DNA of 64,000 bases from Protopterus annectens (taxonomy: Eukaryota; Chordata; Ceratodontiformes; Protopteridae). Made by a program: the position numbers and the translations under genes. Shown in pieces: positions 20,200 through 31,270 of this stretch. The notes below the pieces were generated by a model. The model did not search any database and was not told the DNA's origin. It saw only the letters and a list, made by a program, of their open reading frames with translations. Positions within the stretch are counted from its first letter, which is position 1, and every line of letters begins with the position of its first letter. The DNA lies in contig NC_056745.1 of NCBI RefSeq assembly GCF_019279795.1, positions 1,493,653,475 to 1,493,717,474 on the forward strand, read 5' to 3'.

Positions 20200-20905
20200 G
20201 AAAGCTCCTCAGGTCGATACTACCAACATACAATGGAAATTAAAGGTCATGCTGTTAAATGCTAGGAGTCTAAACATGAAACTGCACTCATTCCAAGCAT
20301 TCTTAACCCTGGAAGATGCTGACATTTGTGCAGTTACAAAAACCTGGCTCAAAGCTGTGGAGAGCACCCTAGCCTTACCTGGTTACTTATTCTGTCATGC
20401 ATTCAGACTCCAAAATGTGAGCAGAAAAGTCAAAGGAAGTGGAGTTTCAATATGGATTAAAGACACACACGCCTCCAGGCTGGTCAAAGAGTACGATGCA
20501 CAAGAGACACTCAAGGTGCAGTTAACCATATTCAAACTATAGCTAACTACAGGCTCCCACAATATGACTCAGGATGCCCACTCTACCTATCTGGACCTCT
20601 TTGAATCTATCAAGATTCAACCCTTTACCCTGATCCTGGGTGGCTTTAATTACCGAACCATAGATTGGAAAAACAACTCATGCCAGAGCACAAATTCCCA
20701 GAGATTCCTTGAGTTTATCAATGCAAATGCCTTGGAACAGCTAGTCAGTACCCCTACAAGAGGTGATAATATCTTGGACTTGGTATTAACCAACATGAGT
20801 AACTACTGCAACACCCCTACAGTATCATCCTCCCTGGTAAGATTTGACCATAAAGCTGTCACTTTTGAAGTTCCCATCTCCCCTGACCCCCCCCCCTCTA
20901 GCTAG
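20200..20905 (+). pseudogene. CR1 A3 endonuclease, broken
   Basis: The N-terminal part reads LKVMLLNARSLNMKLHSF and DADICAVTKTWL, with the Asn of block LNARSL and the catalytic-block Glu (TETW in relatives) changed to Lys (TKTW). After a stop at 20,540 the C-terminal part reads FTLILGGFNYRTIDWKNN, where relatives have GDFN, then PTRGDNILDLVLTNM and FDHKAV, the counterpart of the catalytic SDH block with Phe for Ser. At least two expected active-site residues are changed, so the nuclease would be inactive even without the stop. Confidence 0.8.
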
Positions 20906-22912
20906 GGTCAAAAAAAAAAACTTCTCCGAAGCTGATTACAACTTCCTGAGGGATGGTATAAACAGCTTCACAGTCCCCTCCCCCTCTGTAGGAAATGGCA
21001 CCAATATCCAAATCTACACTACAGTACTATACGAGCATTTATATAGCTGCATGGAATTAGGAATACCTGACAGGCCAAAATCATCCTCCACAAGGAACAG
21101 TAAACCTGTCTGGTGGGCATCTGCAATAAATAAACTCTATAACAAAAGGAAGTGAAATCCTCTAAAGCCAACTTCAAGTCCAAATTGGCCACATCTACTA
21201 GAGAAGACAATCGTAAGGCCTTCTTCACATATGTCCATAATCTCAAAGGAAGCACCCAGATCTGTTCAGAACTGGTGGTCAAGGATACAGCCAATCTACT
21301 GGTGGACATATTCAGTGAAAACTTCTCCCCTCTGTCCCCCATCAGTAAATCAGGACATTCCGAGTACCAACCCCCATCCTTTATCTCTAGGGAACAGGTC
21401 ATCACTGGCCTCTCAATGGCAAAACATACAGCCTCCATGGGACCCAATAACATCCCAGGCTGCATCCTACATAAACTCAGCCATGAACTTGCATCACCAT
21501 TAGGCACCTTATTCAACCAAAGCCTGAGTACCAGCTTCATCCCAGCTGAGTGGAGGACAGCTACTGTCATCCCTTTGCACAATGGTGGAGTGTCCACCAA
21601 TCCAGGAAATTGTAAACCCATCAGCCTAACTAGCCTGATCTGCAAGCCCATGGAATGGATTATCATGGACCTCATTTTCAGGGACATTGACAGCTTCCAA
21701 ACATTTGACCCCACACAGCTTTGTAAAGGGGAGGTCATGTCTGTTAAATCTGGTTGACTTCTTTGAGACCGTCACCAAAGCCATAGACGAGAGGAAGACA
21801 CTGTACACCGCCTACCTTGACCTGGCCAAAGCCTTTGACACTATTCCCCACTCAGGTATAGTACATTCTCTCTTGACTAGGCATTAATCCATATGTTACC
21901 AGATGGGTAGCAAACTGGCTCACTGATAGAACCCACCTAATCAAAATAGGAGAAGCCACCTCAAGCAGTAGACCCGTAATGAGTAGTGTACCCCAGGGAT
22001 CAGTCTTGGGGCCTCTGTTATTCGGGATATACTTCTCTGAGGTGCATGTCAAAACCAGTGGCCTATGGCTGACCAAGTTTGCAGATGACTGCAAGCTGGG
22101 CGCAGTCATCAATTCCCCAAGTGATGTGGACGACCTCCAAGAGCATCTCACCCAAACAAATGACTGGTGCCAGAAACATGGCCTCAAGCTGAATGCCAAA
22201 AAATGCATCATTATCCCCTTTTGACAAGAGTGACATCTCCACATATTATCACATTAATAAAAATGTCCTAAGTACACAATCATTAGTGAGGGATTTGGGC
22301 ACCTAGGTTGATAGTAACCTGACTTTTGACCACCATGTTGCATCCGTTGTACAGAAAGCTTTTCTACATGGCTCATCCAGGGACAAAGAGGTCATAACAT
22401 CCCTGTATTCTTCCCTTATAAGACCAATTATTGAGTACAACACCCCCTTCGGCATGTACCTCACAAAGCACATGCAGCAGCTGGAGAGACCACAGAGGTT
22501 CCTCACCAGGAGAATCCATGGCCTCAAACATCTACCCTACACAGATAGGCTAAAAGCCGTGTTCCTCTACTCAGTTTTATACAGACTCCTCAGAAGTGAT
22601 ATCTGTCTGGCATACAAAGCAGCAATCGCAGACCCCACCTTGATGGGACTGCTGCATATCTGCAAGTCAAGCTCCAATTGGGCAACCTGTACACAATGAC
22701 CTCAACCTGGTCTGTGATATCAATAGAACTTGGCGGGACAGATTTGTGTCCCAGAGACTCCCACCATCTGTGGAATAAGACTCCCTCTCCACTTGAAGCA
22801 GAGTACCTCATTATTCATTTTTAAGTGCAACCTAGATAACTGGATGGGAAACAGAAAATACACCCCTGGGATTCCACCTGTGTCCCTGCTGGATTGGGGC
22901 TTTGGGTGCTGA
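20906..22912 (+). pseudogene. CR1 A3 linker and reverse transcriptase, broken
   Basis: A linker (to about 21,260) is followed by RT pieces in several frames: MGPNNIPGCILHKL, NCKPISLTSLICKPMEWII, YTAYLDLAKAFDTIPHSGI, VPQGSVLGPLLFGIYFSEVH, LTKFADDCKLGAVI and the tail CRDRF-like segment near 22,740. Catalytic Asp residues are present. Homopolymer runs at 20,888-20,930 (C then A) mark one frameshift. It is a decayed sister of the A2 RT. Confidence 0.82.
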
Positions 22913-22986
22913 CTTGTCTAAGCATGGGCTAAACTCTTGGCTAGACTTATAAGGACCTCAGGGCCAATAGCTTAGTAACCTCCTAT

Positions 22987-24050
22987 GAAAATGTGGATTG
23001 GGATACTCCTCTCCCTAGAGAAAAAAAATGAAGATGGGAAACATGGAAATAATCCCTGAATGCCTTAGAGAAACTTCAAATACCACTCTGCTATACCCCT
23101 ACAGGATGCATGAATGTTATCAGGAGAGAGGTTCACACCTTCTCTGATGCTTCCATTGAAATTATAGTCTGTGGAGACTTGATGTTTTATTAATGCCTTG
23201 AAAAGATTTATCTCTATAAGAGGACCAGTAAAGCTCCTAAGATCAGACTGTGGAACCAACATCACAGGGGCAAACAATGATTTGGAATTGAGGATTTTCT
23301 TAATTAGCAAAGGCTGTGACTGGAAGTTCAGGCCTCGTCATTTGTCTCACTTGATAGGCGCTTGGGAATGCATGATTGGGATCACTTGAAGGATCCTAAG
23401 TTCTATACTGCTTACTCTCAAATCTTCCCAACTCACCCGTGAGATCTTAATCAGCCCTCTCACAGATGTGTCTGCCACAGTGAGTGCCAGACCACTAGTT
23501 TCAGTGCCTGTGGATCCAGATTATCCAGTGTTGGTCAGTCCAGCTACTCTGCTCACTCAGAAATTAGGGCTAGGGTCTGCACCTCTTGGGGACTTCAATT
23601 GCTTTAATATTCATAGACAACAACAGAAACAAGTTCAGCACCGCGTTTGCACCTCCTGGGGACTTCAACTGCTTTAATATTCATATATGACAATGGAAAC
23701 AAGTTCAGCACCTTGCTAATGTCTTCTGGAGTCGTTTCAAGAAGGAATATCTTTCCACTCTTCAAAGTCACAGTAAATGTCAAGTTGATAAGCCAAATTT
23801 AAGAGTAGGTGATGTGGTTCTTCTTAAAGACAACGATGCTCATTATAACAACTGACTTATGGGACTGATTACAGAAGCTATGCCTAGTATTGATGGAAAG
23901 GTTCGTAACGTTAATATCGTGGTAACTAAGCAGGCTTCTGATGTTTCTTCGGACCGGTCACCGATCTGCTGTTGCTTCTCCCCAAGCATAAGAATGCATC
24001 TTCAGATTTCGCTACCTGACATCGCCAAGACTTTGAACTTTCTTTTTTGA
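22987..24050 (+). pseudogene. Bel/Pao RNase H start and integrase C-terminal part
   Basis: After CR1 copy A3 the reading ENVDWDTPLPREKK and RREVHTFSDASIEI gives the connection and the first RNase H block. Near 23,170 it jumps to RFISIRGPVKLLRSDCGTNI, the late integrase core with its second Asp, then GAWECMIG with the catalytic Glu. The RNase H body and the early integrase are therefore deleted. A 70-bp tandem duplication (23,579-23,718) shifts the frame. The end reads VGDVVLLKDNDAHYNN and IDGKVRNVNIVV, the usual C-terminal domain of Bel/Pao integrase. Confidence 0.82.
23579..23718 (+). repeat. 70-bp tandem duplication in integrase
   Basis: Two direct copies, 23,579-23,648 and 23,649-23,718, each begin GCACCTC and end near GTTCAGCACC. 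They differ at a few positions. Since 70 is not divisible by three, the duplication breaks the integrase frame. Confidence 0.85.
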
Positions 24051-24303
24051 TAGTCATATGCCTTTTCTGCCCAAGTATTCCTGCATGCCCTACTTTTCCA
24101 AAACCTGAACTTCAGTCTGTTTCATTCCTGCTTGTCCTGGTCTTCTGAGGTGTCAGCAACAGCAAGTGTTCATTTTGATGTTTGCATTTATCTTCTCCCC
24201 GCACTCTTGTTTTTCAGGTGCCTGGGGATAAATAGGTTCCAAATATATGATGGACTTAATGTTTTTGTTGTTTTGTGAAATCTATAGTTATTAAGTGGGG
24301 GTG

Positions 24304-24652
24304 TGTCATGTTACACGTTCGTGTATTTGCTGTTCAGCTAAGAAATTGCCTTTTTGTATTTTGTCCTAGCTGTTTTCCTGTAGCTTAGCTCTGTTAGCTA
24401 ACTCCACCTCTTCTCTCCCCCACTTACTTTCATTGTGTGTGTTAGACCATTCCAGCCACATGTTTATTGCTGGAGACTGTCAAATTATCATTATTTGACC
24501 TATTGTTATGTCATCTTGTTTGAAGGTCTGCACTGTTTTTGAAGTGAATTAACTGTTTCCACAGGTGTCATTTTGATTGAGTCACTGTCTGCTAACGCTA
24601 CTGTAGTGCTGAGTAAACATTTTCAAAACATCTTACTATAGATTAGATTACA
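24304..24652 (+). repeat. Probable 3' LTR of the Bel/Pao element
   Basis: A purine-rich tract (AAGTGGGGGTG) precedes TGTCATGTTACAC at 24,304, the expected place for a polypurine tract and LTR start after the integrase. A plausible end is TTACA at 24,648-24,652. No second LTR copy is found in the window, so both boundaries are tentative. Confidence 0.4.
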
Positions 24653-25950
24653 CTTGCTATGTACAGCCAGGGGGAGGCAGAACAGTCACCATTACTCTTG
24701 GGTTCAGTTATAGTTGGGTATATGACTTCTCTTCAGGGTCTGAAATGCATCACATAGCAACCTGACATGACATCAGAAGAAAGTCATATTTAATAAACAA
24801 GGCAATGTTTCTATCTGTGAAAATGTGGCACAAAAACTCCCACCGCCAAAGGTAGCAGTGCATTGCAGTTAAATTCAGCCCTATGGTGCACTAAAATTCC
24901 TAAGGATAGGATGGCAGCTATGGGTACATTGTTATGTATCTAAGCATCCAAGGGCCACTTTATAAAGAGTTCATAACTAGGTTTACGATAATGCTTCTTC
25001 AACATAAACATGCACTTGTATTTCACTGTCAGGGTTTACCCTGATACATCATAACTCTCATTCTGACAATCATCAGAGATAGAGCTGCTGTTTAGTCATT
25101 TAGTCAAATCCATCTTTTTCTAACCTGAAGGCAATAGCAAACCAGTCTTGTCTGTCGATAATTGATTCTAGAAGTACTTGCAAAGTCATATTCATTACTT
25201 CATTAACACTGTCTTTCCATATTTTTTCTTTTAAAACAAGAAACATCTTTATCAGATAATCATGTATGACATGGTATGGGTCTATGTTTTAATTAGTTGA
25301 GGTAAAATGCAGCTAATTTAAATGTCACCAAATCTCCACCAGTGGGGTTGGATATCCATACAGGCTAATCCCGCCTCTACCTTTTTATTGTATTTGTGTT
25401 ATACAATATCATCAGGTAACTATATTCAAGATAAGTATAACGACTGCTAAGCCTGTCCAAGCAGGCTAATTCCCATTTCCCTGTTTAAAGAGAACTTTTC
25501 ATCACCAATTTAATTGAAGATTATGTCCTGCTCGAGTTACCAAGGATTCACTAACATTTTAATGTTTTAAAAGCTTTGCTTTATGGCTTCTTAAGATTGA
25601 TCTGATAAATCAGTATAGTAGTGTAACTGCCTAGGTGTCTGCCTTTATCAGACTTTTTTTTTGTGTGCGCACATTGATTTGACTTGGTTTATTGTGCCCA
25701 TTTGTATGAGATTCAACATTTATCACTGACTTCAAACATACCCCCATAACAAAAATATATTGATCATTGCAAAAAGCCCAATCAACTGAAACAGTCAAAG
25801 ATCCCATAAAGCCGAATCAATAAAACAGAATGTGGTTTAGCTTTCTTAGCATTAAAACTCTTTCAATAGAAATGAAAGTATCGAGTCCAGGTAGTTTGTC
25901 AACATTAAGTTTGATGATGCAGTGAAGTTCCATTTTCTCTTTATCAAATA
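24653..25950. other. Unassigned sequence
   Basis: About 1.3 kb of A/T-rich sequence with no long frame, no clear repeat and no RNA gene that I can recognise. Confidence 0.5.
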
Positions 25951-26030
25951 TTTTTATTGAGTGGCTATCGGCCCTAGGGCCTGTATAAGCTTAGCCATAA
26001 CAATTCCCTGGATATTTCTTCCCACACTAT

Positions 26031-27772
26031 TTACTTCCCTGGACCCCTGTCTAGCAGGACGACTGACATGATCCCCGGGGTGAATTTCCTATCTCCCATC
26101 CAGTCATCAAGGTTCCTTTTCAAGAGGGCCAAAGAGGTACTCTGCTTGACATGTATGGGCAGTCTATTCCAGAGTCTGGGGAGTTTCTGGTTCAGGAACC
26201 TATCCCTCCAGCATGTTTTGCTCATTGTGATGATGAGGTTTAGATCCCTGGAGCATGTGGCTAGGAGGGATTGGGATTTCTTTAAGTGTAGCATGTCCAA
26301 CAGCTCTGGGTTTGACATGGCCTTGTGTTAAGCAGAGATCGCCTCTGAGTAGACGATATGCGACAGAGTATAGCTGGAATTTTTTAGACGGTCAGCATAG
26401 GGCATCTGCTTTAGGCCTGTAAATCTTTTAGTGAGGTATTTTGCAGCCTTTTCAGTTGTTGCAGATGTCTTCAGAGGTACATATGGATTCAATAATGGCT
26501 CCCAGTTTGCAGTCATCTGCAAACTTTATTAGCCAGAGTCCCTTAGTGTTGGCCTGTGCTTCAGAAAAGTAGATGCCAAACAAGAGCAGCCCCAGGACTG
26601 AACCCTGAGATGCTCCACTTGTCACTTGTCTGGAGCTGGATTTGGGGTTGGCTACTTTTACAGTGTGGGTTCTGTCAGTAAACCTGTTGGCAACCCATTG
26701 AGTGACGTAGGGATTAATTCCCAGCTTAGTAAGTTTATCTATGATTCCAGAATGGGGGATGGTGTCAAAAGCCTTGGTGAGGTCCAGATAGGTTGTGTGG
26801 ACTGCCTTACCCTCATCCACAGCTCTGGAGACTGATTCAAAGAAGTGAATCAGGTTCAGGAGACAAGATTTGGCTCTTCATGAACCCAAACTGGGTGGGG
26901 TCCAGTGTTTGAAGGTTGCCAATGTCTTTGTTTATAAGTTCCATGATAATGCATTCCATGGCCTTGCAGATCAGGCTCATCAGACTGATGGGGCGGTAGT
27001 TCCCAGGATCCAAGGTAGATCCCACTTGTGGAGTGGGATAACTGTAGCTGTGCACCACTCAGTGGGCATGAAGCCTGAGGTGAGGCTAGGATTAAACATG
27101 ACACTTAGGTGAGGTGCTAGTTCATTTTGTAGTTCATGTAGTACACAGCCCAGGATGTCATCTGGTCCCATGGATGCTGTATTCTTAGCTTTGGAGAGTG
27201 CAGTTTTTACCTGTGCGGCCATTATTACCGGAATTTGGCAATCGTTCGGTATTGAGATGAGCCCTTTAGGGGGTGAGAGGGGGGGTGAAGTTGGCACTGA
27301 ATCGATCTGCCAGGATATTGGTAATATCCTTGGAATCAGTATATTTAATGCCATTCTGTTGTAGCTCAGAGCAGATCTGAGCATTGCCATTTAGATTCTT
27401 GACATAACTATAGAATGCCTTGTGGTTGTCTTTGGAATCTTTGTCAATTTTATTTTCGTAACTAGCTTTGGAGGAATTTATGAGGGATCTCAGCTTCTTA
27501 CTGAGGCTAATAAGGGTGTTTTTTGCATCCTGGGATTTTCCTCTTTTCTGCAACAGTTTCTTCAATTTGTTGTAAAATTTGTTTATGGCAGGGAACCACC
27601 AGATTGGCTTCCTTTTTTTGGATGAGAGCATCTTGGTTGTATTTGGGATGGCACAATTCATGCACGAGTGGATGTGCTCGTACAGTGCCTTAGTGTAGGA
27701 CTCAGCAGTCAAACTTTCAGTTCCCGTCTGCATGGATGTCATGAAGTTTGTCACTTCTGACTTGAGTAGCAT
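26031..27772 (-). pseudogene. CR1 A4 linker and reverse transcriptase, with internal deletion
   Basis: The linker (27,266-27,772) reads CTSEDI-free sequence close to A1, with KPIWWFPAINKFYNKLKK. The RT reads MGPDDILGCVLHEL, NYRPISLMSLICKAMECII, HTTYLDLTKAFDTIPHSGII, GASQGSVLGLLLFGIYFSEA and LIKFADDCKLGAIIES. Right after IIES the sequence jumps to the counterpart of MYLTRHLQQLERPQ in A2, so about 330 bp of RT after the palm is deleted. The tail KTCWRDRFLNQKLPRLWNRL ends near 26,031. Frame changes occur near 26,320, 26,450 and 26,840. Dead copy. Confidence 0.85.
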
Positions 27773-27952
27773 GAAGTTGGCTTTGAAGAAGTTTTTTGCT
27801 GAGGTTTCCTTAGTGGGGGAGGGATGTATATGTCAAGGGCTGGGTCATACCTGACCAACAAGGGGGTGACTACAGGTGTGGAGCATCGATTTCCCATGTT
27901 GGTAATGGCCCAGATCTAGGATACTGGAGCCCTTGGTGGGACAATGGAGTAG

Positions 27953-28390
27953 TTAGTCCAGGGCATTGGAATTTATGAATTCCAAAAACTGTTGGGCAAA
28001 GGTGTTGGTACATGAGTAGTTTTCCCAATTAATGGCAAGGTAGTTGAAATCACCCAGTATTAGGGTGTCTGGTTGTATCTTAATATTTTCCAATATGTTT
28101 AGAAAGGTGTAGTGAGAATCTTGGGGCATGGTGGGGGATCTGTAGCAAGCTACAATTTGGATTGCAGTCTTACCTAGTGTTAGTTGCACTTGGAGAATTT
28201 CAGACGCATTGTGTTGGGTAACTAGCCTAGTGGTGTGAATATCCTTGGTGAATATGGACACTCCTCCACATTTAGTGTTTCGGACCTCGTTTGGTGGCCG
28301 AAAAGTGTGGTAAGAGTTGTAGCGTGGTATTGCAGGGGTGCTCTCTGGAGCCTTGAACCAGGTCTCAGTTACTGCACATTCTGTAACAAC
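27953..28390 (-). pseudogene. CR1 A4 endonuclease, C-terminal part
   Basis: The frame 27,953-28,261 reads MSIFTKDIHTTRLVTQHN, ACYRSPTMPQDSHYTFLNIL and LILGDFNYLAINWENYS, nearly the same as A1. Further upstream the reading CAVTETWFKAPESTP gives the catalytic-block Glu (TETW). A frame break lies between them. The last part before the linker is altered and the protein stops at 27,953. Confidence 0.82.
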
Positions 28391-28479
28391 AAACCATATA
28401 TTTTCATGGGTGTCTAAACTAGCAAGTGTGATTTATATTTTACAATCAACATTAATTTCATAAGATATTACAGTCATTC

Positions 28480-29780
28480 TTCTCCAGTATTTCAATCACG
28501 TTTTGCCATGAGTTGTAATAAGATGGTATCCTTTCTTTTGTTCTTCTGATGGTGGTTAATTCCATGTCTGATACATTTAACACAATGTTTCTGTATTTTT
28601 AAATGTAGGAGAAGCTTTGCTTTCCCAATTTGTTGTAATGGTCTTGCATGCTATGGCTAATAAAGTCCATACATGTGAAAACTTAGTTTTTGGAACACGT
28701 AGTTTAGGAACATTGAATACAAATTAATGATTTGGATAACTGAAATGTATCATTAAAAACTGCAAGAAAAAGAAACTGTAAGAAATAATTTGCATTATCA
28801 CAAAATGTTTTTAACAGTTGTATGCTTCCAATCTGCTTTCAGTTTTATTTTGTACATCCAACATCCAATATCTTGTTTAAACATTAACTCCATTTTTGTG
28901 GTGCTAGGATCTATGAATATATTTCCACGAGAATAACTTCCATTTTAGTGATAAAGGTGTTTGCTTTGAAGAGACAAGTATTAATTTTTTATCACTATCA
29001 TTAGGAATTTGATTATTAATTGTTTGATAGTAATTCCAAAACTTTTCTTTATGGTATAGTTTTTTTTATATTTGATAAGTGGCCATTTCCTTCAACAGAT
29101 TGAGTTTTTAAAATAATCATGTGCTCTATAAATTTTGGAACTTTTGTTTAATTGTTAACGTATTGTTTCTAATCTATGTATAATATAGTGTCTTCTATCC
29201 TGTATTACCAGCCACAAATTACTAAGTTAAAGTTATTTCTTCTTTGTCCCATTGTTAGAACTTTCTCAGATTCTAACAGTCTATGCCAATAGATTAGTTC
29301 ATTCCTTCTGAGAATCTTAATTGTGTCTATATCAAATGTGTTAATATTGTTCTGCGTAAAAACAAGACGATATAACAAGAATGTCCAAGCTTTTATGTCA
29401 GGATTTTTATTCAAGAAGTTTTTATATGTATTTAATATGTATGTTATGAATTTGGAATTTATATATTTGTGTTTATTTTCTGCTATATATTCTCTCATCA
29501 TCCAAAGAAAATTTTATGCTATTTCTGTGTAATGTGGTGACAATTTAAAATCATATTTTAACCATATTCTTTCTTGTAATTGCTTCCACCTGGCTGAATA
29601 AGCAGTAACTTACCCACAATGATATTGTCTGTTTGACTGATGATAATGCATGCATCTCTGTATCCGGAAGAACAATTCCACCTGCTTCCCAATCATTTAA
29701 CAGATAATTTGTAGCTATTCTGGGATTTTTCAAGTAGATTTTTCAGGTACCATAAAAACTTTAGCATTATTTTATTAAAT
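28480..29780 (-). pseudogene. L1/Tx1-type LINE ORF2 C-terminal remnant
   Basis: On the minus strand the reading KNPRIATNYLLNDWEAGGIV followed by LPD matches the conserved PRI...GG..LPD segment after the RT of L1-clade ORF2 proteins. Beyond it come FLWMMREYIAENKHKYI and ELIYWHRLLESEKVLTMGQ, which fit the C-terminal region of Tx1/L1 elements. Further down, WQNVIEILEKN occurs near 28,500. The frame has several stops. No RT palm is present, so this is a 5'-truncated remnant. Family level is fairly sure; subgroup is not. Confidence 0.58.
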
Positions 29781-30574
29781 TTTTTAATCTAAGATTTAGG
29801 AGGAGGAATAGTAAAGGCTTTTATAAAGTATAGTAATATAGAAAAAAATCATTTTAATTATATGAAGTCTGTCTTCCATCAAAAAAAGAACTTATTTGAT
29901 TTTTGTCTGAGATTTTTAATGTGATTTAAGATATTAGTATAGTGAGGCCCCAGGTAGGATTGCTATTAGAGTGGAGGTCTGACCTTTACTTTAATAGTTT
30001 TGCCCGACTTAGAACTTCTGCCAGTGCCACATTCAGCCCTGTATATGACAAATTAAATGTTACAAATGTACCTCTTGTAACTGCAGTAAACCTTACTGGA
30101 GTCAGGGCAATAGAAGTACTCCGAGTTAGGTATTCACAAAACGTACAGTGAGGGGATTTACGTTTGAAGGTCCCAATACTTTCCTTTTTTTTTTGGTCTT
30201 GACTCAATTCTCACATTGTTTACTCTTCAAAATATGAGAGAGAGCCTGGGTTCAAGTTTTTCTAGCTCTTTGTTCTTCTAAATGAACCAGTTGTGTATAA
30301 TTGCTTTACATATTTTCTTTGTAGTGAGGTGTGCATGTTAAAGCCATGTTCCTTTTTTCTCTCCATTTTGTCTGTATATCTGTGTCTAAAATCCCTAGCA
30401 ATCTCAACTGGGGACTCACTCAAACTTGAGTCATTTGTTGCTTCAGCTTTCTAATTGACTCCAGTATGTTGTGAAGCAAAACCCCCTGATGAGGCTGTCC
30501 CTTTTTAGGTTCATTAGATTGGTGGAAAAAACCTTTTAATACATTTGAAAGCTGCCGTCCTCATTCCCTGGGAT
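29780..30574. other. Unassigned sequence left of the satellite
   Basis: No recognisable coding or structural feature. A short frame at 29,942-30,151 has no motif. The satellite motif appears at about 30,575. Confidence 0.5.
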
Positions 30575-30717
30575 ATCACAATGTTCTGCTTTGTGATTTG
30601 GGGATGCAAACTGCTCTTATGTAGCAGTATGTTGTGAATTATGGATGCATGCTGCTGTTGTGTAGCAGTATATTGTGAATTATGGATGCATGCTGCTGTT
30701 GTGTAGCAGTATGTTGT

Positions 30718-31270
30718 GAATTATGGATGCATGCTGCTGTTGTGTAGCAGTATGTTATTTAGGGATGTACTCTGCTGTTATGTAGCAGTATGTTGTGAAT
30801 TATGGATGCATGCTGCTGTTGTGTAGCAGTATGTTATTTAGGGATGTACTCTGCTGTTGTGTAGCAGTATGTTGTGAATTATGGATGCATGCTGCTGTTG
30901 TGTAGCAGTATGTTATTTAGGGATGTACTCTGCTGTTATGTAGCAGTATGTTGTGAATTATGGATGCATGCTGCTGTTGTGTAGCAGTATGTTATTTAGG
31001 GATGTACTCTGCTGTTGTGTAGCAGTATGTTGTGAATTATGGATGCATGCTGCTGTTGTGTAGCAGTATGTTATTTAGGGATGTACTCTGCTGTTATGTA
31101 GCAGTATGTTGTGAATTATGAATGCATGCTGCTGTTGTGTAGCAGTATGTTATTTAGGGATGTACTCTTCTGTTATGTAGCAGTATGTTGTGAATTATGG
31201 ATGCATGCTGCTGTTGTGTAGCAGTATGTTATTTAGGGATGTACTCTGCTGTTGTGTAGCAGTATGTTGC
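30718..31270. repeat. 79-bp higher-order repeat, seven copies
   Basis: A 41-bp unit with GAATTATGGATGCATG alternates with a 38-bp unit with TTTAGGGATGTACTC. The start of each pair falls at 30,718, 30,797, 30,876, 30,955, 31,034, 31,113 and 31,192, exactly 79 bp apart. The second unit carries GTTATGTAG or GTTGTGTAG in the order A, G, A, G, A, A, G, which hints at a 158-bp period. Confidence 0.92.

Larger units (their letters stand above)
19725..22986 (+). mobile_element. CR1-type LINE, copy A3, inside Bel/Pao
   Basis: It begins within the ORF1 esterase (IVRHTDVPLTSLNKEK) and ends in CCTATGAA near 22,986. Bel/Pao reading stops at QLTFE on the left and resumes at ENVDWDTPLP on the right, so the insertion point can be read to a few bases. 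The copy contains esterase, endonuclease and RT regions, all frameshifted, and is older-looking than A2. Confidence 0.87.
14340..24652 (+). mobile_element. Bel/Pao LTR retrotransposon, decayed, with two nested CR1 copies
   Basis: Bel/Pao-type gag, protease, RT and integrase segments occur in order on the plus strand over 10 kb. The two interruptions are CR1 copies A2 and A3; on either side of each the Bel/Pao protein reading picks up where it left off. A probable 3' LTR starts near 24,304. I found no 5' LTR; the sequence left of gag is unassigned and then L2. Most RNase H and early integrase sequence is missing near 23,170. Confidence 0.88.
25950..28390 (-). mobile_element. CR1-type LINE, copy A4
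   Basis: On the minus strand it runs from the endonuclease (28,390) through linker and RT to the C-terminal tail, ending near GGGCCGATAGCC at about 25,960. The octamer tail seen in A2 and A3 is absent. Its 5' end is truncated within the endonuclease. It is closer to A1 than to A2 or A3 along the linker and endonuclease. Confidence 0.87.

Noticed and set aside
29942-30151. 69-residue frame left of the satellite
   Set aside because: No motif and no support from context; the length is expected by chance.
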